From: Nemertoderma westbladi
Lineage: Eukaryota > Xenacoelomorpha > Nemertodermatida > Nemertodermatidae
Direction of reading: 5' to 3'
Length of the DNA: 64,000 nt
Assembly (NCBI GenBank): GCA_032718475.1
Contig: JAUCBJ010000968.1
Coordinates: 1 to 64,000 of the forward strand
The notes under the pieces are model-generated. The model was given only the letters and a program-made list of their open reading frames with translations, was not told the origin of the DNA and did no database searches. Positions 1-12,000 of this stretch are shown here, piece after piece. Positions within the stretch are counted from its first letter, which is position 1, and each line of letters opens with the position of its first letter. The translations under genes were made by a program, and so were the position numbers.

Positions 1-149
1 ACATGCGCATGGCTTATTATTATTACATTATTACATATTATTACATTTACAGCGCACTATTATACATACTAGTCAGTTAGTGAGTAGGTACTGACTGTCA
101 GTCTCCCTGACACTGACTGTCTAGTGTTATACCAGTACTTATGCAAATA

Positions 150-262
150 TGTAAAGCATCACGGTATTATCTGCTCTACTACTTTGTATATAATACATAT
201 ATTAACTAGATTAGAGCCATACTTATGTTTTTACATGATTGACACTATGTCTAGTGTTGTAT
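150..262 (+). repeat. Probable 5' LTR remnant
   Basis: Shares TGTAAAGCATCACGGTATTA and a downstream block (ACTTATGTTTTTACATG, then a CTAGTGTT box) with 2670-2795. The exact ends are uncertain because both copies are diverged. Confidence 0.5.
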
Positions 263-2669
263 TCGTGGAGGATCAGGTGTATGCGCTGATAGATGCACTT
301 GGAATTTGGAAAGGACATCCAGCAAACTCTTCGCGTGACACTAAACATTAACCGGGATGCTCCCGATACGACCATCAAATCTATACTCGATGCTTTCCAA
401 ACTCACCTATGATCAAAGAGTAGTCTAGCTGTGGATGCAATAAAGTTCCACAAATGACAACAGAGACCCAATGAATCGTTTGATTCCTTTGCATTGCTCT
501 TGAGGAACTCGCAGACAGTGCCAAGCGCTGCGTACACTGTCGACACCAGCAGTTGGTGACGCAAATCCTCATTGGGATTCACTCTTCCGAAACTCGGACC
601 GAATTATTGAATGTCCTCCCACAACCCACATCCATCCAATCTCAATCCATGGAGGCAAACAAGAAAAATGAATCACTCATTGGAGGTACTAAACCAATCC
701 GGAAGGTTTCATCCTATAAACTATAAGCAGTAGAAGTCCCGATCTCAGTCTAAACAGCATTCCACTCACTCATGGGGTAAACCCCAAAGTAGCCCACATC
801 ACACATCAACGACCTCATTGCACTGCAAATATTGCAACCACAATCATTCTGTTGGTCATGACAACTGTCCAGCCAAGGATTCTACATGTTGTTGTTGTGG
901 AAAACCAGGTCACTTTCGGTCTGTCTGCAGCTCTTTGGGAAAAAGTAAACCAAAGAATAAACGTAATACAGTTCAAACCCGCATCTGTCATATCGATATG
1001 GAACCAGGACTTTGTTTCTTGGAATATATCCGGGTACACTCACAGACTCTCACAATGGATGTCGCCTTGGATGCGTCATGGCCCTGTCTGATTCAGGGGC
1101 CTCTGCTGCTGTCATGGAGGAGGCACTTAATCTATGGATGAAGGTGTCAGGTAAACTACCTCCTTCACCGTGTGCGAACCTGGTTGCAGCAAATGAGCTC
1201 CCACTCTATGTTATCGGGCGCCTCCCGATACAACTTTCATTCGAGGGTATAACTATTCCCACATAAATCTTTATATCAGATGAAGTAAAAGGCCTCATCC
1301 TTGACATGGAATTTACACAGAGACTCAGGGTCATCAAACCAGAGTTCGACAGAAGCCACGGTAGGTTTTCCCCTTACCTGGTAGCCATTCTCCCAGTGCA
1401 ACGGGCACTGTTAAATGAATAAACAACCTCAGGATGATGAAGTATCACATGAGTAATGAGTATACCACCAGCTCTAGTTGAAGAACAGGAGAAACTCATC
1501 ATCAATGAGTTAAGACACGTTTTTGATGAACAGTCACATAAACTTTCCTTAATGAATGGAATGGTTCTCCCAAGGGGCTGTACCTTCCCATGCCAATGGC
1601 CTGTCCAGTGCCATTCCCCCTGCGGAATAGTAGTATCGATGTTCGATGTGAGGTACTTGCCAATGTTAGCGAACCCACGGAATGGACACACCCGATGGCA
1701 GCGTTTTGGAAACCCAGTGGTACGCTCCACCTCTTAATAATCAGGTACTACTTATTACCCTACTCCCAACCCTCAAGCTGTCTTCTCCCAGTACGATGCA
1801 GAGGACCAATTATTCACCATCTTTGATGCTGCCTCAGGGTACTGGCAGGTTCCCCTTGACGAGGAATCCCAACCCCTAACTACTTTTGTGACACCATGGG
1901 GGCGATATAAACACCTGCACAGCACAATGGGGCTAATATCTAGCGGCGACAAATTCAATCTCCGTGGTGATGAAGCACTCGCAGGTATCCCGAACCTCCT
2001 CAAAGTCGTAGATCTACCATCCTCTACCACCGCACATTTGAGGAACATATGGCCAGGATCCACACCTTCCTGCAGCACTGTCGCATGTACTATATTTGCT
2101 TACACCCAAACAAAACCCAATTCGTACATTGAGAGGTACAATTCGATGGTTTTATCAGTGGTGCTGATGGAATCCATGCTGATCCAGCAAAGCTACCCAC
2201 AATCTCGGCCTTCCCCAGACCAACAAATATCACAGATCTTCTGAGTTTTGTTTGTCTGGTCGAGCAGTTGGCTCCATTTACCACTGAGATCTCGTCCGTA
2301 ATGGCCCCACTAAGTCCGCTCCTCATGTCATGGAATCCTTTCTTGTGGAACCGCGAACATAAACGAGCCTTTAATGCCACTAAATCGCTTCTCACATCTG
2401 CACTATTACTTGCGTCATTCAATCAAATGAAGGAGACCCAGCTAGAAACTGATGCCTTTCGCCGACACAGGCTCAGGTATGCTCTCTTTCAACGGCATGG
2501 CGATGACTGGCGACTGGTAGAGTGTAGCTCAAGCTTTATGAATGAAACAGAGGAAAGGTATGCCGCTGTGGGAGCTGGATTTGCTCGGTGTGGTATGGGC
2601 TACTACAAAATACCGTGTCTACACCTCCTTGGCCTCCCAACATACACTGTGGTGGTAGACCATCAGATA

Positions 2670-2795
2670 TGTAAAGCATCACGGTATTATCTGATCTGCT
2701 AGATATATGAACTACTATTCCAGTTAAGTTCCAGTTACTGTTCCATAAGTTCCACTTATGTTTTTACATGTTTAACACTATCTCTAGTGTTTGTA
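2670..2795 (+). repeat. Probable 3' LTR remnant
   Basis: This is the second copy of the repeat at 150-262. It begins immediately after the truncated RNase H remnant, so the integrase and the 3' part of pol have been deleted. It ends about 80 bp before the first recognised exon of the CUB-DEG/ENaC gene. Confidence 0.5.
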
Positions 2796-2874
2796 GTGGT
2801 CTCCCACCACAGCACTACATTTACAGTGTTCCATAAGGATACCATAATTATCCCAATTATTTTAATTTTTACAG

Positions 2875-3047
2875 TTTGTGACACAATCTACTTAAATGAG
2901 CCAACTGGTACCATCAGATCGCCAAACCATCCAGAATTATATGCTCCCAATCTACAATGTGACTATCGTATAGAAGCTTACCCGGGAAAAATTATACAGC
3001 TTACGTTTTTGGCTTTCAGCACAGAAGACAATTTCGACAATTTAAAT
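2875..3047 (+). CDS. Exon: first half of CUB domain
   Basis: The acceptor is TTTTACAG at 2867-2874 and the donor GTAAGA at 3048. It encodes the start of a CUB fold: a Cys followed by LNEPTGTIRSPNHPELY, the CDYRIEA strand, and LTFLAFSTE. It enters with a split codon (two bases) and leaves in phase 0. Confidence 0.85.
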
Positions 3048-6000
3048 GTAAGACAATTCATTTATAATAATAAATTATTTTAGCTAAGAATGTGCGAAAA
3101 TTTAAGTGTAAAATTTGAGTTTAGCTTGAAAATGAGTGATAGTCACTTAACTTAATAGCCTATTAGTGGCACAGTAGCATTTTGGTGTGGTGTGGTGAAG
3201 GCTGCTATTCTCCCGTCCTAAGTCGAAACCATGTAACTGGAAAAATGTAGTATTGAGGAATACTTACCTAAAATTAATGAATCTGCATTGGGCACGGCGA
3301 CATCTGCACACCAGAACATCTTACTTGTTTTAATTATAAAAAACAGGTACTTTTTCAATTATAAAAAAGCGGTACTTTTTAATAATATAATACAATCGAA
3401 ATGAATTAATATAAGAAACACTGATATTTAAAGAGGAACTGCCTATTTATTAGTCGAATGTTGAAAGATTTGATCATTTTGAAATAAAATATCTATAAAA
3501 TTTATATATAAGATCTCAGTTGGAATGGCCTCATTATCTCCGTACTTATTCAAGCTACACGTAATAATAGGACCAAAATCGCTCGTCACTGAACCTACCA
3601 ACATCTGTGGGAACATATTCGGATCCTGATTGCTAACATCCTCAGTTTCAATTTCGGTGTGGAACAACTATCTGTATGTGGACTTATATAACTCCGTATT
3701 ATAAACATTGAGTTTCAAGTATGTATGATGAGTGACCTCTATGAAAGACTTTCGAGAATGGCTATGGCTAATGAAACGTTTCATAGGGTTGGCAGCCTCA
3801 TCATAACATCTTCCTTATTTTTAATAGTAGGATATTTTTTTTAGTTGCCATTAGGGAATACAAATTTCAAATACCTAATACACTAAATGTTATGGACATG
3901 GGCAATCAATGAGATACAGTAGTTGTTTTAAATATCCCTCGTTATTCATGATTTGGGTTTCCTATAAACTGGAGCTTCAGATTGGTTTCTATGTGATTTA
4001 CTCTGCTTCAGATTGGTTTCTATGTGATTTACTCTGCATCAGATTGGTTTCTATGTGATTTACTCTGCATCAGATTGGTTTCTATGTGATTTACTCTGCA
4101 TCAGATTGGTTTCTATGTGATTTACTCTGCATCAGATTGGTTTCTATGTGATTTACTCTGCATCAGATTGGTTTCTATGTGATTTACTCTGCATCAGATT
4201 GGTTTCTATGTGATTTACTCTGCTTCAGATTGGTTTCTATGTGATTTACTCTGCATCAGATTGGTTTCTATGTGATTTACTCTGCATCAGATTGGTTTCT
4301 ATGTGATTTACTCTGCATCAGATTGGTTTCTATGTGATTTACTCTGCTTCAGATTGGTTTCTATGTGATTTACTCTGCATCAGATTGGTTTCTATGTGAT
4401 TTACTCTGCATCAGATTGGTTTCTATGTGATTTACTCTGCATCAGATTGGTTTCTATGTGATTTACTCTGCATCAGATTGGTTTCTATGTGATTTACTCT
4501 GCATCAGATTGGTTTCTATGTGATTTACTCTGCTTCAGATTGGTTTCTATGTGATTTACTCTGCATCAGATTGGTTTCTATGTGATTTACTCTGCATCAG
4601 ATTGGTTTCTATGTGATTTACTCTGCATCAGATTGGTTTCTATGTGATTTACTCTGCATCAGATTGGTTTCTATGTGATTTACTCTGCATCAGATTGGTT
4701 TCTATGTGATTTACTCTGCATCAGATTGGTTTCTATGTGATTTACTCTGCATCAGATTGGTTTCTATGTGATTTACTCTGCATCAGATTGGTTTCTATGT
4801 GATTTACTCTGCTTCAGATTGGTTTCTATGTGATTTACTCTGCATCAGATTGGTTTCTATGTGATTTACTCTGCATCAGATTGGTTTCTATGTGATTTAC
4901 TCTGCATCAGATTGGTTTCTATGTGATTTACTCTGCATCAGATTGGTTTCTATGTGATTTACTCTGCTTCAGATTGGTTTCTATGTGATTTACTCTGCAT
5001 CAGATTGGTTTCTATGTGATTTACTCTGCATCAGATTGGTTTCTATGTGATTTACTCTGCATCAGATTGGTTTCTATGTGATTTACTCTGCATCAGATTG
5101 GTTTCTATGTGATTTACTCTGCATCAGATTGGTTTCTATGTGATTTACTCTGCATCAGATTGGTTTCTATGTGATTTACTCTGCTTCAGATTGGTTTCTA
5201 TGTGATTTACTCTGCATCAGATTGGTTTCTATATGATTTACTCTGCATCAGATTGGTTTCTATGTGATTTACTCTGCATCAGATTGGTTTCTATGTGATT
5301 TACTCTGCATCAGATTGGTTTCTATGTGATTTACTCTGCATCAGATTGGTTTCTATGTGATTTACTCTGCATCAGATTGGTTTCTATGTGATTTACTCTG
5401 CATCAGATTGGTTTCTATGTGATTTACTCTGCATCAGATTGGTTTCTATGTGATTTACTCTGCTTCAGATTGGTTTCTATGTGATTTACTCTGCATCAGA
5501 TTGGTTTCTATGTGATTTACTCTGCTTCAGATTGGTTTCTATGTGATTTACTCTGCATCAGATTGGTTTCTATGTGATTTACTCTGCATCAGATTGGTTT
5601 CTATGTGATTTACTTTGCATCAGATTGGTTTCTATGTGATTTACTCTGCATCAGATTGGTTTCTATGTGATTTACTCTGCATCAGATTGGTTTCTATGTG
5701 ATTTACTCTGCATCAGATTGGTTTCTATGTGATTTACTCTGCATCAGATTGGTTTCTATGTGATTTACTCTGCATCAGATTGGTTTCTATGTGATTTACT
5801 CTGCATCAGATTGGTTTCTATGTGATTTACTCTGCATCAGATTGGTTTCTATGTGATTTACTCTGCATCAGATTGGTTTCTATGTGATTTACTCTGCATC
5901 AGATTGGTTTCTATGTGATTTACTCTGCTTCAGATTGGTTTCTATGTGATTTACTCTGCATCAGATTGGTTTCTATGTGATTTACTCTGCATCAGATTGG

Positions 6001-9000
6001 TTTCTATGTGATTTACTCTGCTTCAGATTGGTTTCTATGTGATTTACTCTGCATCAGATTGGTTTCTATGTGATTTACTCTGCTTCAGATTGGTTTCTAT
6101 GTGATTTACTCTGCATCAGATTGGTTTCTATGTGATTTACTCTGCATCAGATTGGTTTCTATGTGATTTACTCTGCATCAGATTGGTTTCTATGTGATTT
6201 ACTCTGCATCAGATTGGTTTCTATGTGATTTACTCTGCATCAGATTGGTTTCTATGTGATTTACTCTGCATCAGATTGGTTTCTATGTGATTTACTCTGC
6301 ATCAGATTGGTTTCTATGTGATTTACTCTGCATCAGATTGGTTTCTATGTGATTTACTCTGCATCAGATTGGTTTCTATGTGATTTACTCTGCATCAGAT
6401 TGGTTTCTATGTGATTTACTCTGCATCAGATTGGTTTCTATGTGATTTACTCTGCATCAGATTGGTTTCTATGTGATTTACTCTGCATCAGATTGGTTTC
6501 TATGTGATTTACTCTGCATCAGATTGGTTTCTATGTGATTTACTCTGCATCAGATTGGTTTCTATGTGATTTACTCTGCATCAGATTGGTTTCTATGTGA
6601 TTTACTCTGCATCAGATTGGTTTCTATGTGATTTACTCTGCATCAGATTGGTTTCTATGTGATTTACTCTGCATCAGATTGGTTTCTATGTGATTTACTC
6701 TGCATCAGATTGGTTTCTATGTGATTTACTCTGCATCAGATTGGTTTCTATGTGATTTACTCTGCATCAGATTGGTTTCTATGTGATTTACTCTGCATCA
6801 GATTGGTTTCTATGTGATTTACTCTGCATCAGATTGGTTTCTATGTGATTTACTCTGCATCAGATTGGTTTCTATGTGATTTACTCTGCATCAGATTGGT
6901 TTCTATGTGATTTACTCTGCATCAGATTGGTTTCTATGTGATTTACTCTGCTTCAGATTGGTTTCTATGTGATTTACTCTGCTTCAGATTGGTTTCTATG
7001 TGATTTACTCTGCATCAGATTGGTTTCTATGTGATTTACTCTGCATCAGATTGGTTTCTATGTGATTTACTCTGCATCAGATTGGTTTCTATGTGATTTA
7101 CTCTGCTTCAGATTGGTTTCTATGTGATTTACTCTGCATCAGATTGGTTTCTATGTGATTTACTCTGCATCAGATTGGTTTCTATGTGATTTACTCTGCA
7201 TCAGATTGGTTTCTATGTGATTTACTCTGCATCAGATTGGTTTCTATGTGATTTACTCTGCATCAGATTGGTTTCTATGTGATTTACTCTGCATCAGATT
7301 GGTTTCTATGTGATTTACTCTGCATCAGATTGGTTTCTATGTGATTTACTCTGCATCAGATTGGTTTCTATGTGATTTACTCTGCATCAGATTGGTTTCT
7401 ATGTGATTTACTCTGCATCAGATTGGTTTCTATGTGATTTACTCTGCTTCAGATTGGTTTCTATGTGATTTACTCTGCATCAGATTGGTTTCTATGTGAT
7501 TTACTCTGCATCAGATTGGTTTCTATGTGATTTACTCTGCATCAGATTGGTTTCTATGTGATTTACTCTGCTTCAGATTGGTTTCTATGTGATTTACTCT
7601 GCATCAGATTGGTTTCTATGTGATTTACTCTGCATCAGATTGGTTTCTATGTGATTTACTCTGCATCAGATTGGTTTCTATGTGATTTACTCTGCATCAG
7701 ATTGGTTTCTATGTGATTTACTCTGCATCAGATTGGTTTCTATGTGATTTACTCTGCATCAGATTGGTTTCTATGTGATTTACTCTGCATCAGATTGGTT
7801 TCTATGTGATTTACTCTGCATCAGATTGGTTTCTATGTGATTTACTCTGCATCAGATTGGTTTCTATGTGATTTACTCTGCATCAGATTGGTTTCTATGT
7901 GATTTACTCTGCATCAGATTGGTTTCTATGTGATTTACTCTGCATCAGATTGGTTTCTATGTGATTTACTCTGCATCAGATTGGTTTCTATGTGATTTAC
8001 TCTGCATCAGATTGGTTTCTATGTGATTTACTCTGCATCAGATTGGTTTCTATGTGATTTACTCTGCATCAGATTGGTTTCTATGTGATTTACTCTGCAT
8101 CAGATTGGTTTCTATGTGATTTACTCTGCATCAGATTGGTTTCTATGTGATTTACTCTGCATCAGATTGGTTTCTATGTGATTTACTCTGCATCAGATTG
8201 GTTTCTATGTGATTTACTCTGCATCAGATTGGTTTCTATGTGATTTACTCTGCATCAGATTGGTTTCTATGTGATTTACTCTGCATCAGATTGGTTTCTA
8301 TGTGATTTACTCTGCATCAGATTGGTTTCTATGTGATTTACTCTGCATCAGATTGGTTTCTATGTGATTTACTCTGCATCAGATTGGTTTCTATGTGATT
8401 TACTCTGCATCAGATTGGTTTCTATGTGATTTACTCTGCATCAGATTGGTTTCTATGTGATTTACTCTGCATCAGATTGGTTTCTATGTGATTTACTCTG
8501 CTTCAGATTGGTTTCTATGTGATTTACTCTGCATCAGATTGGTTTCTATGTGATTTACTCTGCATCAGATTGGTTTCTATGTGATTTACTCTGCATCAGA
8601 TTGGTTTCTATGTGATTTACTCTGCATCAGATTGGTTTCTATGTGATTTACTCTGCATCAGATTGGTTTCTATGTGATTTACTCTGCATCAGATTGGTTT
8701 CTATGTGATTTACTCTGCATCAGATTGGTTTCTATGTGATTTACTCTGCATCAGATTGGTTTCTATGTGATTTACTCTGCATCAGATTGGTTTCTATGTG
8801 ATTTACTCTGCATCAGATTGGTTTCTATGTGATTTACTCTGCATCAGATTGGTTTCTATGTGATTTACTCTGCATCAGATTGGTTTCTATGTGATTTACT
8901 CTGCATCAGATTGGTTTCTATGTGATTTACTCTGCATCAGATTGGTTTCTATGTGATTTACTCTGCATCAGATTGGTTTCTATGTGATTTACTCTGCATC

Positions 9001-12000
9001 AGATTGGTTTCTATGTGATTTACTCTGCATCAGATTGGTTTCTATGTGATTTACTCTGCATCAGATTGGTTTCTATGTGATTTACTCTGCATCAGATTGG
9101 TTTCTATGTGATTTACTCTGCATCAGATTGGTTTCTATGTGATTTACTCTGCATCAGATTGGTTTCTATGTGATTTACTCTGCATCAGATTGGTTTCTAT
9201 GTGATTTACTCTGCATCAGATTGGTTTCTATGTGATTTACTCTGCATCAGATTGGTTTCTATGTGATTTACTCTGCATCAGATTGGTTTCTATGTGATTT
9301 ACTCTGCATCAGATTGGTTTCTATGTGATTTACTCTGCTTCAGATTGGTTTCTATGTGATTTACTCTGCATCAGATTGGTTTCTATGTGATTTACTCTGC
9401 ATCAGATTGGTTTCTATGTGATTTACTCTGCATCAGATTGGTTTCTATGTGATTTACTCTGCATCAGATTGGTTTCTATGTGATTTACTCTGCATCAGAT
9501 TGGTTTCTATGTGATTTACTCTGCATCAGATTGGTTTCTATGTGATTTACTCTGCATCAGATTGGTTTCTATGTGATTTACTCTGCATCAGATTGGTTTC
9601 TATGTGATTTACTCTGCATCAGATTGGTTGCTATGTGATTTACTCTGCTTCAGATTGGTTTCTATGTGATTTACTCTGCATCAGATTGGTTTCTATGTGA
9701 TTTACTCTGCATCAGATTGGTTTCTATGTGATTTACTCTGCATCAGATTGGTTGCTATGTGATTTACTCTGCTTCAGATTGGTTTCTATGTGATTTACTC
9801 TGCATCAGATTGGTTTCTATGTGATTTACTCTGCATCAGATTGGTTTCTATGTGATTTACTCTGCATCAGATTGGTTTCTATGTGATTTACTCTGCATCA
9901 GATTGGTTTCTATGTGATTTACTCTGCATCAGATTGGTTTCTATGTGATTTACTCTGCATCAGATTGGTTTCTATGTGATTTACTCTGCATCAGATTGGT
10001 TTCTATGTGATTTACTCTGCATCAGATTGGTTTCTATGTGATTTACTCTGCATCAGATTGGTTGCTATGTGATTTACTCTGCATCAGATTGGTTTCTATG
10101 TGATTTAAATTTACTGTGCATCCGATTAGTTGCTCTGCATGTTAATGAGCTTGCCTGTACAGATGTGTTATTGACATAAATCAAGTAACTGTAAGGTACT
10201 GTGTATTAATGCTCCAATGCCAAGGTAAAATAATTTAACTTGTCATTTCAGATAGGGGGGGAAACTGGACGCTTTAAAAATTCATCCCTCTCCAGGGGAA
10301 ATAACAGCTGATTATTCTCAAAAATAAAACTGTAACCTGTTCTATTGTGCTTAGTTTATTGTTTTGGTTAAAATAACGTGCCACTGTAACCTGCTGCTTT
10401 CCCTAAATTGAGAATTTAACATTGAGGCGGGATATTAATTCGCCAAGGCTGGTTTTGCGTCCAGTCCCCCCCCCCCCCCCCCCCCCCCCTGTCTCTGTCA
10501 TTTGCATGGTAAACGCATAGGCCTACAGTTACAGTACATGCTTTTCATTTACAACATGTGGTGGAATACATGACTTAGCAGACTCTTATTTAATTGTTAA
10601 TTCATTGCCAAATTGGAGACTGGGGGAAACAAATCCCATCACAAATTAATATCCAGCCTCAATGTTAAAAGCTCAATTTAGAGATATGAGTAGGTTACTA
10701 ACATTGGCACGTTATTCTAACCAAAACAATAAACTAAAGTCAATAGAACAGGGTACAGTTATATTTTTTGATTGGCTTCAGCTGTTATTTGATTCGAATT
10801 TCCCCTGGAGAGGGATGAATTTTTATTGCGTCGAAAGTCCCCCCTCCCCTATCTAGCCAATTGATAGAGCTCGTCTTCAGCCTTTGTCTTTTCAATATTA
10901 CTTTTACTTTAAATCTCACCTTGCCTCTAACACTATTCCTACTTATATCTAACTAAAACACATATACTGAAGAATCATCTACCTACCGACATCATCCCTG
11001 ATCAATTTTGGTTGTTTGAGAGTGATGCCCAGGTCCGCAGCCAGTATAAGGCGAAGGTAGGCACCGCCTACCTTCGTTGTGTGAGAGTGATGTGTGTGAG
11101 AGTGATGTCCAACCAAAATTTAGAATTATACATTAATATTTTCAAATGAAGAGGGATTCGGCATGGATTGCCTTTCTTATATGTACCTGTACCGTTGCCC
11201 AACCCAGAGATTGATGAGCAGAGGATAGGTAAAACTCAAGAGTGATGAGAACAATAATTACATTAACTCTTAAAACGGGTTCGAATTCATATGCCTATAC
11301 ATATTATGCTATTCCGTGATACAGTTCTTCCTACTAGTAGTTTTCATGAATTAGACAAACAACATACAATGCGATAAATCTCATTCCAGGCATAAATTGA
11401 CATATTGATTTACTGAGATGAGATGAGGAGTGTTATATGTTTTCAGTAGGGATGTGTGGATTGACCATTTTCATACCGACCAGGCCGGAGCCGGCGCCGG
11501 ATTTGTAAATAAATCCGGCCGGAGTTACGGCCATAGCCGCATTTTTTGTATATATCACAATAACCATTACATCATAACCTACGACTATTTGATAATTTGG
11601 TATAAAGGATTGATTTGATATTGTTGAATGTTAAAAATATGAAAATGAAATGAAATAAAGTGCAATACTTTAGTTTTTTTATACTGTCTGAGTTAAATTG
11701 GTTTTACTCGAGTTTCTAAATTGCCCGTCGAATATCTGAACTGGTCATTCACGGTGGCAAGTTTAATATAATAAGTTTAATACAATATAATAATTATTGA
11801 CTAGTGATAATTATTATATGGGCATGCATACGTGTACTATTATATACTGTATGTTAGGTGTTAGTGAGGCTGAGCCAATCCAAAATGATATTCTTGGCAA
11901 AAGTAGTCAGTCAGTCAGCTCAGCATGTAGATAGTCATAAAATGATAGCTCTGCTTCAGACTTTATCATATTCATAATATGAACGAATATGATAGAAATA

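Larger units (their letters stand above)
147..2795 (+). mobile_element. Decayed, internally deleted Ty3/gypsy LTR retrotransposon
   Basis: The remains of gag-pol are spread over all three forward frames with many stops and frameshifts. In order they show a CCHC zinc knuckle (CCCCGKPGHFRSVC, about 883-924), an aspartic protease core (ALSDSGASAAVM, about 1078-1113), reverse transcriptase pieces (VSEPTEWTHPMAAFWKPSG near 1666-1722; FDAASGYWQVPL near 1824-1859; TPWGRYKHLHSTMGL near 1891-1935) and an RNase H piece (about 2440-2580). No integrase is visible: the coding remnant stops inside RNase H and runs straight into a terminal repeat. Blocks at 147-173 and 2667-2693, and again at 221-256 and 2754-2790, match in the same order, as two short LTRs would. 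The CCHC, protease and RT order and the RNase H sequence support Ty3/gypsy. It cannot be active. Confidence 0.85.

Noticed and set aside
3975-10140. CRISPR-like array
   Set aside because: Units are contiguous without unique spacers, the genome is eukaryotic, and there are no cas genes. It is a minisatellite.
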